In this document: one piece after another, positions 1-12,086 of the stretch | Layout of the letters: each line of letters begins with the position of its first letter | Position numbering within the stretch: position 1 is the stretch's first letter | DNA from: Dehalococcoidia bacterium | GTDB taxonomy: Bacteria > Chloroflexota > Dehalococcoidia > Dehalococcoidales > UBA1222 | Direction of reading: 5' to 3' | NCBI GenBank assembly: GCA_009779255.1 | Contig: WREQ01000010.1 | Span: 1 to 42,532, forward strand | Length of the DNA: 42,532 bases | Made by a program: the position numbers and the translations under genes | Notes under the pieces: model-generated | Database searches by the model: none | What the model was told of the DNA's origin: nothing | The model's input: only the letters and a program-made list of their open reading frames with translations

Positions 1-2
1 TG

Positions 3-587
3 CGTTCTGAACAAGTTGCTGGATATACCCTTGTCTTTCCAGATGAACGGCCATTGTATATGTATAAAGACTCCAAGTTCTATAGCCTTCAGATTGTGTA
101 TGAGGCAGAGCTTATCACCAAAGAAGATGTGTACAACATTGGAAAGCGTGCATGTGTAGGTTTTCCAACTACTCCGCCACCATACTTGGAAGTGCCTGTG
201 CTTGACACTGAACTTGAGTTAAGAATACGGGAGGATTTCTGGCGCTTTTTGGACGTAGGTGCTTACACTCGGTTTGGGTTTGATGAGGCCATTGTTACGT
301 GGTATCTCGGAATCTACAGCGGTTTGGAAGTGGTTTACATGAGCTGGCCATACCTTACCAGCCCACTCACGACTGGGGTGGAAGTTGCAGGATATGTTAT
401 TGTATCGGGATCCTCGCACCCGCTACCATGGGTATATAAAGACTCAATGTTTTACACTCTTAGCAAGGCTTATGAGGCTGGCTTGATTACAAAAGCGGAT
501 GTATACAACATTGGAAAACGTGTAGACGTAGGTCATTATTTTGGCTATGCTCGCTTTACGGAACGGTATCCCAAGCCGCCGCAGTAG
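3..587 (+). CDS. C-terminal part of a hypothetical protein with internal repeats (5' truncated by window edge)
   Basis: Open frame continues upstream of the called start to base 3. Two copies of VAGYxxV...YKDSxFYxLxxxYEAxLITKxDVYNIGKRxxVG. Confidence 0.6.
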   Translation, partial: RSEQVAGYTLVFPDERPLYMYKDSKFYSLQIVYEAELITKEDVYNIGKRACVGFPTTPPPYLEVPVLDTELELRIREDFWRFLDVGAYTRFGFDEAIVTWYLGIYSGLEVVYMSWPYLTSPLTTGVEVAGYVIVSGSSHPLPWVYKDSMFYTLSKAYEAGLITKADVYNIGKRVDVGHYFGYARFTERYPKPPQ

Positions 588-744
588 TGGCACATCAACA
601 GTGCAAACTCTAATTATGCGGCTGGTCAATACATGCCCCATCTCAGGTGCTTAATGAAGCAAAAGTGAAGTCTAGTACCATCAACCGCCTGAACGGGTGT
701 AGTCGTTTGCCGTTTTTCGTTGTCTTGCCCTACAATAGGCAGAT

Positions 745-1536
745 ATGGAAGAATGTTTTCAATACAATCGTGTTCTTGCCTACAAAGGCGCGGTGGGCGA
801 GTCGCGCGAAAGGTTTTGCCGCAATTACCTGGCTTCGAAGCAGCTTTCGATTGCCACGCTTGAAGCCAAACTGCAGGAAAAAGCCGCCGCGGATGACACC
901 GCAGTCACCTGTTCCAGGGGTTGCATCGCCTGTTGCCAGCTTTATATCATGGCTACTCTGCCTGAGGTCGAAGCTATCGTCTATTATCTGTATCAGCACG
1001 AAGCAGCCCTGCGGCATTTCCTCACCGCTTTTGCATCATGGCGGGAGCGGGTGCAGCAAGCCGATGATATAGTGCGGCGGATAAACAGTCTGCGCGCGCG
1101 TCTGGGCAGCGGGCGGGCCGGCGCGGACGACATGCGTCAATATCTCGAAGCTGGCGAGGCTTATCAGCGGCAGGGTATTCCGTGTCCGTTTCTTATGAAT
1201 GGCGACTGCGCCATCTATGAAGCGCGTCCCTATGCCTGCGCCGGTGTGGTTTCCATTAGTCCGCCGGAATGGTGCGACCCATCGCATCCGGCGCATCCTG
1301 ACATGAAATACGTCAGGGCTGAAATTGATATGCGGGAGGACATCCCATATTTCAGGCTGCCGCTGCAAAAGGTGATATATGCCTCGTTGCCGTTGATGGT
1401 GCATCATATCCTCAAGGACGGCTGGGATGCGCTGGCGGGCATTCCAGGTTTGAAGGATATCAAGAAAGATGCCATGAACGACCCTGCGATGCGCGCCGCC
1501 ATGAAAAGTCTTGGAGAGCAGAGAGATGTCGCCTGA
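745..1536 (+). CDS. YkgJ-like cysteine cluster protein (copy 1)
   Basis: 263 aa; CSRGCIACC motif plus downstream CPFLMNGDCAIYEARPYAC, typical of the YkgJ zinc/iron-chelating cysteine-cluster family. Confidence 0.75.
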   Translation: MEECFQYNRVLAYKGAVGESRERFCRNYLASKQLSIATLEAKLQEKAAADDTAVTCSRGCIACCQLYIMATLPEVEAIVYYLYQHEAALRHFLTAFASWRERVQQADDIVRRINSLRARLGSGRAGADDMRQYLEAGEAYQRQGIPCPFLMNGDCAIYEARPYACAGVVSISPPEWCDPSHPAHPDMKYVRAEIDMREDIPYFRLPLQKVIYASLPLMVHHILKDGWDALAGIPGLKDIKKDAMNDPAMRAAMKSLGEQRDVA

Positions 1537-2311
1537 CAGCTTCGAAATCAATCGCAGAATAGCCTATCTGGGTGAAACGGGGCGCCGCCGCGAGGAGTTT
1601 TGCCGAAAGTATATCGCCATGAAAGAGACGGCGCTGCCAGCCATGTCAGAAAAACTGCTTGAGGAATCTGAGGAGGCCGGCAAGACCATATCCTGCGGGC
1701 GCGGCTGCGGAGTCTGCTGCTGCATGTTTGTGGTGGCGTCGCTTCAGGAATGCGACGCTATCGTTTACCACCTGTATAACCACGCCGCCGCTATGAGGGT
1801 ATTCCAGCGTAATTTTGCGCGCTGGAATGCACGCATCCTTAAAATCGCGGATACTTTCCGCAGTGTGAACGATCTGCATGCCAGTATTACGGCCGGAGAG
1901 GCTTCGGCTGATGAAAAATCCCGGTTCGACGCCGCCTGCGGCTCCTACGCGCTGGCTGGAAACTCATGTCCCTTCCTTGAAAAAGACGCCTGTTCCATTT
2001 ATCCCGTCAGGCCGTATGTGTGCGCTAGCATCGTGTCGCTGACTCCCGCGGAGTGGTGTTGGGTGGGGCATCCGCGTTATGCAGAGGTTTTTTTACTAAA
2101 GGCGCAGCTGAATTACGACAAGGATATGCCGTATTTTGAAAAAACATCCTCCGTAAGCATTTTTTCCAGCATGCCGTTTCTGGTGTGGCGCATACTGAAC
2201 TCGGGTTACGACGCGCTCTCCGACGTACCTGGGCTGGGGCACCTGAAGTCGCAGGCTTATGCCCATCCTGAAGTGCAGGCGGCGCTGCGTGAAATGAACG
2301 CTGTGTCCTGA
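1526..2311 (+). CDS. YkgJ-like cysteine cluster protein (copy 2)
   Basis: CGRGCGVCCC motif plus CPFLEKDACSIYPVRPYVC; co-linear with the preceding ORF. ATG at 1526 overlaps the end of copy 1. Confidence 0.75.
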   Translation: MSPDSFEINRRIAYLGETGRRREEFCRKYIAMKETALPAMSEKLLEESEEAGKTISCGRGCGVCCCMFVVASLQECDAIVYHLYNHAAAMRVFQRNFARWNARILKIADTFRSVNDLHASITAGEASADEKSRFDAACGSYALAGNSCPFLEKDACSIYPVRPYVCASIVSLTPAEWCWVGHPRYAEVFLLKAQLNYDKDMPYFEKTSSVSIFSSMPFLVWRILNSGYDALSDVPGLGHLKSQAYAHPEVQAALREMNAVS

Positions 2312-2390
2312 TATTCAGACATGGCAGGCCGCCTTCCTGAAATTTTTTGCGTCTGAAGCGCGCCAGTTGTGTATATGAACTGCCGCGTAT

Positions 2391-2419
2391 TTGACAAGCG
2401 AAAAATATTGTGATACCAT
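2391..2419 (+). promoter_or_regulatory. Predicted sigma-70-type promoter for rpoBC
   Basis: TTGACA (2391-2396), 17-nt spacer ending TGA, then TACCAT (2414-2419), upstream of rpoB. Confidence 0.5.
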
Positions 2420-2558
2420 TTTTGTTTGCTGATGTTTTCAGGCTATTTGTGTTTTTTGCAATCACCCCCGTTTCTATCTTCCGCATACAGTTTTCTGGTT
2501 GTAGAGCTGCGGCCAGAAGCTGCCACCGGTCTTCCAGTTTCATGTATTTAAGGAGTGA

Positions 2559-5500
2559 GTGTCTTTGGAACAAGCGATTTTTCCTATTGGAATCCGTCCG
2601 CCTCTACCGCACCGCACTTATGCGCACATTGAAGAAGTCGTGGAAGTCCCCAACCTTATCGGCCTGCAGCTGGCGTCTTTCCAGTGGCTGCAGGAAAATG
2701 GCATCAAGCAATTGCTGGAAGAGCTTTCGCCCATCAGGGATTTTACCGGCAATCGCCTGGAACTCAGTTTCGTAGATTATGAATTCCGTGGGCCGCATCT
2801 CTCCGAACAGGAGTGTGCGCAGCGCGACCAGACCTACGCAGTTACGTTGTATGTAAAGGCAAGATTGCTTATCAGGAGTACCGGTGAAATAAAAGAGCCT
2901 TTCGACCTGTTCTTCGGGGACATGCCGATGATGACTGCCCAGGGCACTTTCATTACATCCGGCACCGAGCGCGTCATTGTCAATCAACTCCTGCGTTCCC
3001 CGGGTGTTTATTTCACAATTTCGGAAGACCCGGTCAGCGGCCGCCGCTTGTGCAACTCCAATCTTATTCCCAGCCGCGGTGCCTGGCTGGATTTTGAAAC
3101 CAGCATCCGCGACGTGATTTCGGTCAAAATCGACGGCAAGCGCAAGATTCCGGTGACCACACTTTTGCGCGCTATCGGCTTTGAAACCGACAAGGAACTG
3201 CTGGAAATGTTTGCCGGGGAGGATAATTCGCCCGATCATCATTACATTCAGTCCACTATCGACCGTGATGGCGCTATCAAGACCAAGCGCGATGCCTTGC
3301 TGGATATTTATCGCAAGATGCGTCCCGGTGATCCCCCCAATGAGGAGAATGCCGCAAAGCTTCTGGAAAACATGTTCTTCAAGGCGGAGCATTATGACCT
3401 TGGATTGGTGGGGCGCTACAAGCTCAACCGCCGCCTTGGCCTGCCGCCGCTGGCGGAAGGCGAGGGCAGGGCGCTCACCAGCGATGATATGGCCGAAATA
3501 GTGCGGCGCATTATCATGGTCAATAACGGGCAGGACCATTCTGATGACATTGACCATCTGGGCAACCGCCGCATTCGCACCGTGGGTGAACTAATTCAGA
3601 ATCAGCTCAGGATTGGCCTGATGAGGCTGGAGCGCGTGGCGCGTGAGCGTATGAGCATTCTCTCCACCGAAGCGCTGACTCCGCAGGCGCTGGTCAATAT
3701 CCGCCCCGTGGTTTCCGCGGTGCGTGAGTTCTTCGGTGGCTCCCAGCTTTCGCAGTTCATGGATCAGACCAATCCGCTGGCTGAACTTACCAATAAACGC
3801 CGGCTTTCCGCGATGGGTCCCGGTGGCCTTTCACGCGACCGTGCCGGATTTGACGTGCGCGACGTGCACTTTTCGCATTACGGGCGTATCTGTCCTATTG
3901 AGACCCCGGAAGGCCCAAACATCGGTCTTATCGGTTCGCTGGCTACCTTCGGGCGCATCAATCGCTATGGCTTTGTGGAAACCCCGTATCGCCGTGTCAA
4001 AAATGAACTGGATACGCACTCGGCGGAACTCCCTGGTCGCAAGCCGGTGGAGGATGTCGTGGATGGCAATGGCGAGGTGTTGCTAAAGGCTGGCGAGGCT
4101 GTAACACGGGATGACATGGCCAGGCTGGCTAAGCTGCCTGTATGTAAAGTGTCCGTGCCGCCTTTCGTATCCGGCGAAGTGGAATACATGCAAGCGGACA
4201 CCGAGGACAAATATAATATTGGTCAGGCCAACACCCAGCTTAACGAGCTGGGCGAGTTCGTCGGTGCCCGCGTCGAGGCGCGCTTCGCCGACCAGTATCT
4301 GTTTCTGCCGCCTTCCAAAATTGAATACATGGATGTTTCGCCAAAACAGATATTCAGTGTTGCTACCTCGTTGATACCTTTCTTGGAACATGATGATGCC
4401 AACCGCGCCCTGATGGGAGCAAACATGCAACGGCAGGGCGTACCTCTGGTGCTGCCGGAGGCTCCGCTGGTGGCCACCGGTATGGAAACCCAGGCCGCCC
4501 GGTACTCGGGGCAGGTGCTGTTCAGCCATAGCGCAGGCACGGTTGCTTCGGTTACCAGTTTCGAAATCACGATTGTCACGAAAGACGGGCGCGAAGAGGT
4601 GTATCCGCTCAAGAAGTTTGTGCGTACCAATCAGGGTACCTGTATAAATCAGCGCCCCGTTGTCAACAAGGGCGACAAGGTGGAAGCAGGACAGGTGCTG
4701 GCCGACTCATCTGCTACTGAGCGCGGCGAACTGGCGCTGGGACAGAATGTGGTGGCGGCCTTTATGAGCTGGGGCGGCTATAACTATGAAGACGCTATAA
4801 TCGTCTCCGACCGGCTTGTGGAGCGCGACAAATTTACCTCTATCCATATTTCGAAACACGAGGTGGAGGCCCGCGATACCAAACTCGGCCCCGAGGAAAT
4901 CACTCGCGATATTCCCAACGTGGGTGAGGAAAACCTGCGCGAACTTGACGAAAACGGCATTATCCGCATCGGCGCTGAGGTCGAGCCGGGCGATATTCTT
5001 GTGGGCAAAATTACCCCCAAAGGCGAGACCGAACTGTCTGCGGAGGAAAAGCTGCTGCGCGCTATCTTCGGGGAAAAGGCGCGTGAGGTGAAAGATACCT
5101 CTTTGCGCGTGCCGCACGGGGAAAGCGGCAAGGTTATCAATGTGCGCATCTTTACCCGCGATGATGGCGACGAACTGCCGGTGCGGGTCAACAAGTGGGT
5201 GCAGGTATGGGTGGCGCAGAAGCGCAAAATTTCGGTCGGCGACAAGCTGGCAGGGCGCCACGGTAACAAGGGTGTCATCTCCATCGTTGCGCCGGTGGAG
5301 GATATGCCTTATCTGCCTGACGGCACACCGGTTGATATCGTGCTGAATCCTATCGGCGTGCCTTCCCGTATGAATTTGGGGCAGATAATGGAAACACATC
5401 TCGGCTGGGCCGGACAGATGCTTGGTTTCAAGGCGGTGACGCCGGTTTTTGATGGCGCCACCGATATTGATATTGAAGACGGGTTGGGGCGCGTGTGGAT

Positions 5501-6332
5501 GGCGCAGCAGGCCGACGCAGTGCTGCTGGATACTGACAAACAGACATCAACTTTCGACGAGGCTAAAACAAAGGCTTGGATCAACAGTAGGGGATCTGAT
5601 GGCGAAAAGGCTTTTGACCGGTCGCTCAAGGGTGAAGCACGTGTCATATGCATGAAGTTGTGGTTGGCAGAACAAGGCTTTGATACGCGCAGGCTGAGCG
5701 TCAGGGACATGACGAAGAAAGTAAACGCCATTTGCGACGAGAAAAATCTCCCTTCGCCCATTGGCGGCAAGACACAGCTACGCGACGGGCGCACAGGGGA
5801 TTTGTTTGACCAGCCGGTCACCGTCGGCAACATTTACATGCTTAAACTGATCCATCTTGTGGAAGATAAGGTACACGCCCGCGCCACCGGCCCGTACTCG
5901 CTGATTTCGCAGCAGCCGCTGGGCGGTAAAGCCCAGTTCGGCGGCCAGCGTTTTGGCGAAATGGAGGTATGGTCTCTGGAAGCCTACGGCGCGGCCCACA
6001 ATCTGCAGGAAATGCTGACCACCAAGTCTGATGACGTCACTGGACGATCGAAGACATACGAAGCTATTGTCAAGGGCGAAGATATTCTGTCGCCCGGGGT
6101 GCCGGAATCATTCAAAGTCCTGGTCAAGGAACTGCAGAGTCTCGGCCTGTCGGTTGAGGTGCTGAACGAGGAAGAAAAAACTACCTCCGCCGGCAAGGTC
6201 AGAGAGGCCAGTGATGCCGGTCGTGAACTGCCGGTGGTTGAGGCCTCCGGATTGGTGGCGGACGAAACGAACATTCATGTTTACAACAGTCCGGATGCTA
6301 ACGAGGGAGATGAAAAAAATGCTGGAAGTTAA
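2559..6332 (+). CDS. rpoB: DNA-directed RNA polymerase subunit beta
   Basis: 1257 aa with hallmark RpoB motifs ([58 protein letters not shown]). GTG start at 2559 or TTG at 2565 after AAGGAG. Confidence 0.98.
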   Translation: MSLEQAIFPIGIRPPLPHRTYAHIEEVVEVPNLIGLQLASFQWLQENGIKQLLEELSPIRDFTGNRLELSFVDYEFRGPHLSEQECAQRDQTYAVTLYVKARLLIRSTGEIKEPFDLFFGDMPMMTAQGTFITSGTERVIVNQLLRSPGVYFTISEDPVSGRRLCNSNLIPSRGAWLDFETSIRDVISVKIDGKRKIPVTTLLRAIGFETDKELLEMFAGEDNSPDHHYIQSTIDRDGAIKTKRDALLDIYRKMRPGDPPNEENAAKLLENMFFKAEHYDLGLVGRYKLNRRLGLPPLAEGEGRALTSDDMAEIVRRIIMVNNGQDHSDDIDHLGNRRIRTVGELIQNQLRIGLMRLERVARERMSILSTEALTPQALVNIRPVVSAVREFFGGSQLSQFMDQTNPLAELTNKRRLSAMGPGGLSRDRAGFDVRDVHFSHYGRICPIETPEGPNIGLIGSLATFGRINRYGFVETPYRRVKNELDTHSAELPGRKPVEDVVDGNGEVLLKAGEAVTRDDMARLAKLPVCKVSVPPFVSGEVEYMQADTEDKYNIGQANTQLNELGEFVGARVEARFADQYLFLPPSKIEYMDVSPKQIFSVATSLIPFLEHDDANRALMGANMQRQGVPLVLPEAPLVATGMETQAARYSGQVLFSHSAGTVASVTSFEITIVTKDGREEVYPLKKFVRTNQGTCINQRPVVNKGDKVEAGQVLADSSATERGELALGQNVVAAFMSWGGYNYEDAIIVSDRLVERDKFTSIHISKHEVEARDTKLGPEEITRDIPNVGEENLRELDENGIIRIGAEVEPGDILVGKITPKGETELSAEEKLLRAIFGEKAREVKDTSLRVPHGESGKVINVRIFTRDDGDELPVRVNKWVQVWVAQKRKISVGDKLAGRHGNKGVISIVAPVEDMPYLPDGTPVDIVLNPIGVPSRMNLGQIMETHLGWAGQMLGFKAVTPVFDGATDIDIEDGLGRVWMAQQADAVLLDTDKQTSTFDEAKTKAWINSRGSDGEKAFDRSLKGEARVICMKLWLAEQGFDTRRLSVRDMTKKVNAICDEKNLPSPIGGKTQLRDGRTGDLFDQPVTVGNIYMLKLIHLVEDKVHARATGPYSLISQQPLGGKAQFGGQRFGEMEVWSLEAYGAAHNLQEMLTTKSDDVTGRSKTYEAIVKGEDILSPGVPESFKVLVKELQSLGLSVEVLNEEEKTTSAGKVREASDAGRELPVVEASGLVADETNIHVYNSPDANEGDEKNAGS

Positions 6333-9300
6333 TGATTTTGATGCGGTCCGTGTTTCGCTGGCTTCACCGGAGCAGATTTTAAGCTGGTCGTATGGCGAAG
6401 TTACCAAGCCGGAAACCATCAACTATCGCACGTTAAAGCCGGAGCGCGACGGACTTTTCTGCGAGCGCATTTTTGGTCCCATCAAAGACTTTGAATGCGC
6501 CTGCGGTAAATACAAGCGAGTGCGCTTCAAGGGTATCATCTGCGACAAGTGCGGCGTGGAAATCGCCCGCTCCAAAGTGCGTCGTGAACGCATGGGGCAT
6601 ATTGAGCTGGCCTGTCCCGTGAGTCATATCTGGTTTGCGCGCGGCATTCCGTCCCGTGTCGGATTGCTACTGGATATGTCGGCACGCTCACTTGAGCGCG
6701 TAGTCTATTTCTCGCATTACATTGTCATTTCGGTAAACGAGGAAGCGCGCGCGGAAGCTGTCAAGACCATCGAGAGCCAGTTTAACGCGGATATGGCAGA
6801 ACGCAAATCCCGGATTGAATCCCGCGTGGCCGAACTGGAAAACAACCAGGCCTCGGTGGAGGAAGTCAATCAACTGCGCCGACAGTATGATTCCGAGCGC
6901 GCCCGGCTGGAAGATGAACTGCCTGCGAAGATTGAGCAGCTCAAGGATTTGCGCAGGGGTACGTTGCTTACCGAGAATCAGTATCAGGAGTTGCTGGCGG
7001 CTCACGGCGGTGTATTCGAGGCTGGCATGGGCGCCGAGGCCATCCTGAAACTGCTGAATACTACTGATCTGGAAAGCCTGCGCAGCATTCTGATACAGGA
7101 AACGCATTCGTCTTCGGGGCAGCGTCGCCGCAAGGCTTCAAAGCAACTGCAGCTGGTGGAGGCTTTCCGCCGTTCTTCCAACAAACCGGCATGGATGGTG
7201 CTAACTATCCTTCCGGTGTTGCCGCCTGATCTTCGCCCAATGGTACAGCTCGACGGCGGGCGGTTTGCCACCAGCGACCTGAACGACCTCTATCGTCGTG
7301 TGATTAACCGCAACAACCGCCTGCGTCACCTGATTGAAATCGGGGCGCCGGAAATCATTGTCCGCAATGAAAAACGTATGTTGCAGGAGGCTATTGATTC
7401 GTTGATTGATAACGGCCGGCGGGGCCGCGCCGTATCGGTTTCCGGTGATCATAAGGCCAAGTCGCTGTCCGATATGCTGCGTGGCAAACAGGGGCGTTTC
7501 CGTCAGAACCTGCTGGGCAAGCGCGTAGATTACTCTGGTCGTTCCGTAATCGTGGTTGGGCCCTCTCTCAAACTCAACCAGTGCGGCCTGCCGAGGCGTA
7601 TGGCGCTGGAGCTGTTCAAACCGTTTGTAATGCACAAGCTGGTGGTGGATGGGCTGGCCTCCAATATCAAGAGCGCTCGCCGTCTTGTTGAGCGCGCCAA
7701 GCCGGATGTCTACGACGTTCTGGAAGAGGTGGTCAAGGACAGGCCTGTGATGCTCAATCGCGCCCCCACGCTGCATCGCCTTTCGATTCAGGCTTTTGAG
7801 CCGGTACTCATCGATGGTTCGGCTATCCAGATCCATCCGCTGGTGTGTACCGCCTTTAACGCGGACTTCGACGGAGACCAGATGGCTGTGCATGTGCCGT
7901 TATCCAAGGCTTCCATCAGGGAAGCTCGTGAGATGATGCTTTCCATCCGCAACATGTTGCTGCCTTCCTGTGGCGATCCGGTTGTGGCGCCGACGCTGGA
8001 TATGGTCTTCGGTTGTTACTATCTGACCACGATTCGCGCCGGTGCTAAAGGGGAAAACCTTCATTTTGGCTCCGCCGAAGAGGCACAGCTGTCTTACGAC
8101 ATCGGTGAAGTCGACCTGCGCGCCGAAATATATGTTCGCAATAGCGAAGGTCAGCATGTCCGCACTACCGTGGGCCGCCTGATTTTTAACGACGTTTTGC
8201 CCAAAGAGCTGGGCTTTATAAACCAGAATATCGACAAGAGCGCCCTCAAAAACCTGATTGCGCGCAGTTACAAGATGCTGGGGTCGGACGAGGCTATGGC
8301 CTCGCTGCTTGACGGCCTCAAGGATGTCGGCTTCAAATTTGCTATGAAGAGCGGTATCAGCATCTCGATGGCGGACGTGGAAGTACCCGGCGACAAGCCA
8401 AAACTGCTGGAGCAGGCTGACGAGCGTGCCAAGTTGCTGGACAGCCAGTATTCCGAAGGTCTGATTACCGATGACGAGCGCTACAAGGGTATCGTGGATG
8501 TGTGGATGCAGACTACCGATCGAATTAAATCGGCGCTGTCATCCTCCATGAACCATAACGGTTCAGTCTACATGATGGCCACATCCGGCGCCAAAGGCAA
8601 CATCTCTCAGATTACCCAGATGGCAGGTATGCGCGGCTTGATGACCAATCCTTCGGGAAAGATTATCGATTTTCCCATCAAGTCATCGCTTCGCGAAGGC
8701 CTGTCGACTCTGGAATACTTCATTTCCACCCACGGTGCTCGCAAGGGTCTGGCCGATACCGCTCTGAGGACTTCTGGTTCAGGCTATCTGACGCGCCGTC
8801 TGGTGGACGTGACCCAAGACGTTATCGTGCGCGATGTCGACTGCGGCGATACCATTGGCACCTGGATTGATAAACCGCCTGAGAACAGCATGTTCCCGGA
8901 CTTTTCCGAACGCATTGTGGGCCGCTTGGCGGCTTCGCCTATCGCCGATCCCCGCAGCGGCGAAGTCATCGTCGACTGCAATGAAGAGATTGACGAGGTC
9001 GTGGCAGCTAAAATCATCGAGGCCGGCATCAAGCGCGCCCATGTGCGCTCTCCGCTTTCCTGCCAGTCGAAGCATGGCATATGCCAAAAATGCTACGGGA
9101 GGGACCTTGCCCGTGGCAAGACGATTGAAATGTACACCGCTGTCGGCATCGTGGCGGCTCAGTCCATCGGTGAACCCGGCACCCAGCTTACATTGCGTAC
9201 ATTCCACACGGGCGGCGTGGTGGGGCTGGACATCACCTCTGGCTTGCCTCGTGTAGAGGAACTGTTTGAAGCCCGCACGCCCAAGGCGCAGGCCATCATC

Positions 9301-10266
9301 TCCGAAATTGATGGTGTGGCTGATGTTATCGAGAGCGAAGACGGCCGCTGGATAACAGTTTCTTCGTCCGAAATTTTCACCGACGAATATACCTTGCCAA
9401 ATGGCTGGCATGTCCAGGTAAAAGACGGTTCCCGTGTCGAACCCGGTGCGGTGCTGGCATCACCCGGTACCGACAATGAGGGCGGCGAGGAAATCGTGGC
9501 CGAGCCGCTGGTGGCTCGTGTGGCCGGTGAGGTGCAAATCGAAAATGGCAAACTGGTGATTCGCTACGGAGAATCAGACGAGCGCAGGTATGTTGTGCCT
9601 GCTGCTACCAATATCCGTGTGGTGACCGGCGACCTGATAAAGGCCGGCCAGCAACTTACGGACGGATCGATTAACCCGCAGGATGTTCTGGCGGTGTTGG
9701 GCAAAGACGCGGTGCAACGCTATCTTGTGGACGAGGTGCAGAAAGTGTACTGCTCCCAAGGCGTGCATATCAACGACAAGCACATCGAAGTTATTGTGCG
9801 TCAGATGCTTTCTCGTGTGCGTATCGAGTCCCAAGGGGATACCGATTTTATCCCGCGTGAGTTGGTGGATCGGTATCGCTTTGAGGAAGACAATGCTAAG
9901 ATGTTGGTTGAGGGCGGCGAACCCGCTACGGCGCAGACGGTACTGATGGGCATCACAAGAGCGTCGCTTTCCACCAAGAGCTGGCTGGCGGCGGCCTCCT
10001 TCCAGGAGACCACTCGCGTGCTTACTGAGGCTGCCATTCATGGCAAGGTTGATCGTCTGTCCGGCCTCAAGGAGAATGTGATTATCGGCAAGCTGATACC
10101 GGCGCGCTGCAATGCCTGTATCGAGGCTGAAGAAGAGGCACACGCGCTGGCGGCACAGAAGGAAGCTGCCAAGAAAGAAAATACGCTGCCCATTTTTGCC
10201 GGAGGTCCCATTATGGCGGGAAGCGGCGGTGGTAACTTCGGGTTTCCGGAATCTGACGCGCCGTAA
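6319..10266 (+). CDS. rpoC: DNA-directed RNA polymerase subunit beta'
   Basis: Hallmark RpoC motifs ([16 protein letters not shown], zinc site [20 protein letters not shown]). Probable start is [12 protein letters not shown] at 6319, with GGGAG upstream, overlapping the rpoB end; the ORF track begins at 6211. Confidence 0.97.
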   Translation: MLEVNDFDAVRVSLASPEQILSWSYGEVTKPETINYRTLKPERDGLFCERIFGPIKDFECACGKYKRVRFKGIICDKCGVEIARSKVRRERMGHIELACPVSHIWFARGIPSRVGLLLDMSARSLERVVYFSHYIVISVNEEARAEAVKTIESQFNADMAERKSRIESRVAELENNQASVEEVNQLRRQYDSERARLEDELPAKIEQLKDLRRGTLLTENQYQELLAAHGGVFEAGMGAEAILKLLNTTDLESLRSILIQETHSSSGQRRRKASKQLQLVEAFRRSSNKPAWMVLTILPVLPPDLRPMVQLDGGRFATSDLNDLYRRVINRNNRLRHLIEIGAPEIIVRNEKRMLQEAIDSLIDNGRRGRAVSVSGDHKAKSLSDMLRGKQGRFRQNLLGKRVDYSGRSVIVVGPSLKLNQCGLPRRMALELFKPFVMHKLVVDGLASNIKSARRLVERAKPDVYDVLEEVVKDRPVMLNRAPTLHRLSIQAFEPVLIDGSAIQIHPLVCTAFNADFDGDQMAVHVPLSKASIREAREMMLSIRNMLLPSCGDPVVAPTLDMVFGCYYLTTIRAGAKGENLHFGSAEEAQLSYDIGEVDLRAEIYVRNSEGQHVRTTVGRLIFNDVLPKELGFINQNIDKSALKNLIARSYKMLGSDEAMASLLDGLKDVGFKFAMKSGISISMADVEVPGDKPKLLEQADERAKLLDSQYSEGLITDDERYKGIVDVWMQTTDRIKSALSSSMNHNGSVYMMATSGAKGNISQITQMAGMRGLMTNPSGKIIDFPIKSSLREGLSTLEYFISTHGARKGLADTALRTSGSGYLTRRLVDVTQDVIVRDVDCGDTIGTWIDKPPENSMFPDFSERIVGRLAASPIADPRSGEVIVDCNEEIDEVVAAKIIEAGIKRAHVRSPLSCQSKHGICQKCYGRDLARGKTIEMYTAVGIVAAQSIGEPGTQLTLRTFHTGGVVGLDITSGLPRVEELFEARTPKAQAIISEIDGVADVIESEDGRWITVSSSEIFTDEYTLPNGWHVQVKDGSRVEPGAVLASPGTDNEGGEEIVAEPLVARVAGEVQIENGKLVIRYGESDERRYVVPAATNIRVVTGDLIKAGQQLTDGSINPQDVLAVLGKDAVQRYLVDEVQKVYCSQGVHINDKHIEVIVRQMLSRVRIESQGDTDFIPRELVDRYRFEEDNAKMLVEGGEPATAQTVLMGITRASLSTKSWLAAASFQETTRVLTEAAIHGKVDRLSGLKENVIIGKLIPARCNACIEAEEEAHALAAQKEAAKKENTLPIFAGGPIMAGSGGGNFGFPESDAP

Positions 10267-10284
10267 ACCGGTGTTTCTGAACAG

Positions 10285-10321
10285 AAAGGGGCGTCCAGCC
10301 ATGTGGCTGGACGCCCCTTTT
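10285..10321. terminator. Bidirectional intrinsic terminator between convergent rpoC and the zinc-ribbon membrane protein gene
   Basis: AAAGGGGCGTCCAGCC-ATGT-GGCTGGACGCCCCTTTT, near-perfect stem with flanking A/T tracts. Confidence 0.85.
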
Positions 10322-10324
10322 CGA

Positions 10325-10765
10325 TTACGGATAGGAAGACGGAAATGGTATAGTTATTGGTGTGAACGTCACAGGTGTCAAGTCGTCAATGGTTGCGAAT
10401 GTGCTTGTAGTATAGGCTATCGTCGGAAAAACAATGAGGATAAGTATGAAGAGTACCAAGAATGCAGCGCCGAGAATAATGCCGGCTATCGCTAATCCTT
10501 TACCTTCTTGGTTCGGATTATTTTTGATATTGTTCATGCCTACGATACCGAAGATGATAGCTAGTATCGAGGTGATGATTATGGGGATGACAAAGCCGAT
10601 GATTCCCAGTGCCAGCGACGCGATGGCCATGCTGTTAGTGCGCTTTGTCTGGGTTCCGGCAGCCGGCGGCTGAGTTGCCGCAGTGGACGCCGCCAGCCTG
10701 TTGCCGCAGTTGGAACAATACAGGCTGTCGTTTGTGGTCTGTGTACCGCATTTACTGCAGAACAT
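10325..10765 (-). CDS. Zinc-ribbon, DUF4190-like small membrane protein
   Basis: N-terminal CSKCGTQTTNDSLYCSNCGNRL, then SMAIASLALGIIGF and KGLAIAGIILGA hydrophobic segments. Confidence 0.75.
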   Translation of the reverse strand: MFCSKCGTQTTNDSLYCSNCGNRLAASTAATQPPAAGTQTKRTNSMAIASLALGIIGFVIPIIITSILAIIFGIVGMNNIKNNPNQEGKGLAIAGIILGAAFLVLFILILIVFPTIAYTTSTFATIDDLTPVTFTPITIPFPSSYP

Positions 10766-11019
10766 CCGGTTTCCTCCTTAATCCGATGATTGGTCGGGGT
10801 TACTTTAATCAATATGTGCGCGGTTGTCAATTGCCTGTGCCAGTTTAGGTGATTGGGGATATCAGAACAGAAACTATCAGCAGTCAACTTTTAAATTCCT
10901 CTTCTCATCCATGTCATTCCGGCCTCCCCTCATGAGCCTTCGGTCGCGTTGCTTTCTCCTTGATGAATTTACTGCGGACCATGATTGCAGGTCAAGACTG
11001 CGATAGCATAAAACACCTG

Positions 11020-11028
11020 TGCTATAAT
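11020..11028 (+). promoter_or_regulatory. Extended -10 promoter element upstream of ruvB
   Basis: TGCTATAAT matches TGnTATAAT, followed by GGAAGGAG. Confidence 0.5.
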
Positions 11029-11084
11029 AGCCCCATAAATGCGGAAGGAGAAGCGCCATAGCTCGCGTAATTTCGGGTAAACCG

Positions 11085-12080
11085 TTGGCCGAGGACGTTT
11101 CACTGGACTCCAATCTGCGCCCGAAAAGTCTGACTGAATTCATCGGTCAGGGCAGGATAAAGGAAAACCTTGGTATTGCCATTGCGGCCGCCAAGGCGCG
11201 CGGCGAGGCTCTTGACCATGTACTGCTGTACGGCCCGCCCGGTCTGGGAAAGACTACGCTGGCCAATATAATCGCTATTGAAATGGGGGTAAGTATCCGC
11301 ATCACCTCCGGTCCTGCCATCGAGCGCCCGGGGGATCTGGCGGCCATACTCACCAATATTCGCGCTCAGGACATCCTGTTCATCGATGAAATTCATCGTC
11401 TGGGGCGTCCTGTTGAGGAGGTGCTCTATCCGGCCATGGAGGAGCGCGCTCTCGATATCGTCATTGGCAAAGGTCCGACTGCCAAGAGCCTGCGGCTTAA
11501 ATTGCCACCGTTTACCCTTATCGGCGCCACCACGCGTTTTGCCCAGCTTTCGTCGCCACTTAGAGACCGTTTCGGCTCGGTATATCGCATGGATTTTTAC
11601 GATGTAACCGCTATGGAGTCCATTGTCAGGCGCTCGGCGGGGTTGTTGGGGGTGGTGGCAGAGGATGACGGCTTGCATGAAATTGCCTGCCGCGCCCGCG
11701 GCACGCCGCGTGTGGCCAACCGTCTTTTGAAACGTGTGCGCGATTACGCCCAGGTCAAAGCCGACTCGGTGATTAGTAAAGAAGTCGCGCTGGCTGCGCT
11801 GGGCAGGCTGGAGGTAGACCCTGTCGGGTTGGATGAAATCGACCACCGCCTGCTGCGCAACATCATTGAAAAATTTGGGGGCGGGCCGGTGGGGCTGGAG
11901 ACCATTGCCGCCTCGATAAGCGAAGAATCAGACACCATCATGGATGTTTACGAACCATATCTCCTCCAGCTTGGTTTTATCGACCGCACTCCGCGCGGGC
12001 GTGTGGTTACTCCGCTCGCCTATAAGCATCTTGGGTTGCCCTGTCCCAAAGACAGGAATGCCCAGGCCGGACTTTTCTGA
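11085..12080 (+). CDS. ruvB: Holliday junction branch migration helicase RuvB
   Basis: [21 protein letters not shown] Walker [10 protein letters not shown] Walker [23 protein letters not shown] start in the ORF track; the frame stays open upstream to ATA at 11058 with a better-placed Shine-Dalgarno. Confidence 0.96.
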   Translation: MAEDVSLDSNLRPKSLTEFIGQGRIKENLGIAIAAAKARGEALDHVLLYGPPGLGKTTLANIIAIEMGVSIRITSGPAIERPGDLAAILTNIRAQDILFIDEIHRLGRPVEEVLYPAMEERALDIVIGKGPTAKSLRLKLPPFTLIGATTRFAQLSSPLRDRFGSVYRMDFYDVTAMESIVRRSAGLLGVVAEDDGLHEIACRARGTPRVANRLLKRVRDYAQVKADSVISKEVALAALGRLEVDPVGLDEIDHRLLRNIIEKFGGGPVGLETIAASISEESDTIMDVYEPYLLQLGFIDRTPRGRVVTPLAYKHLGLPCPKDRNAQAGLF

Positions 12081-12086
12081 GGTGGC

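Noticed and set aside
11039-11080. Upstream mini-[16 protein letters not shown] overlapping the ruvB Shine-Dalgarno
   Set aside because: Very short, no own ribosome-binding site visible; likely chance overlap with the ruvB leader.
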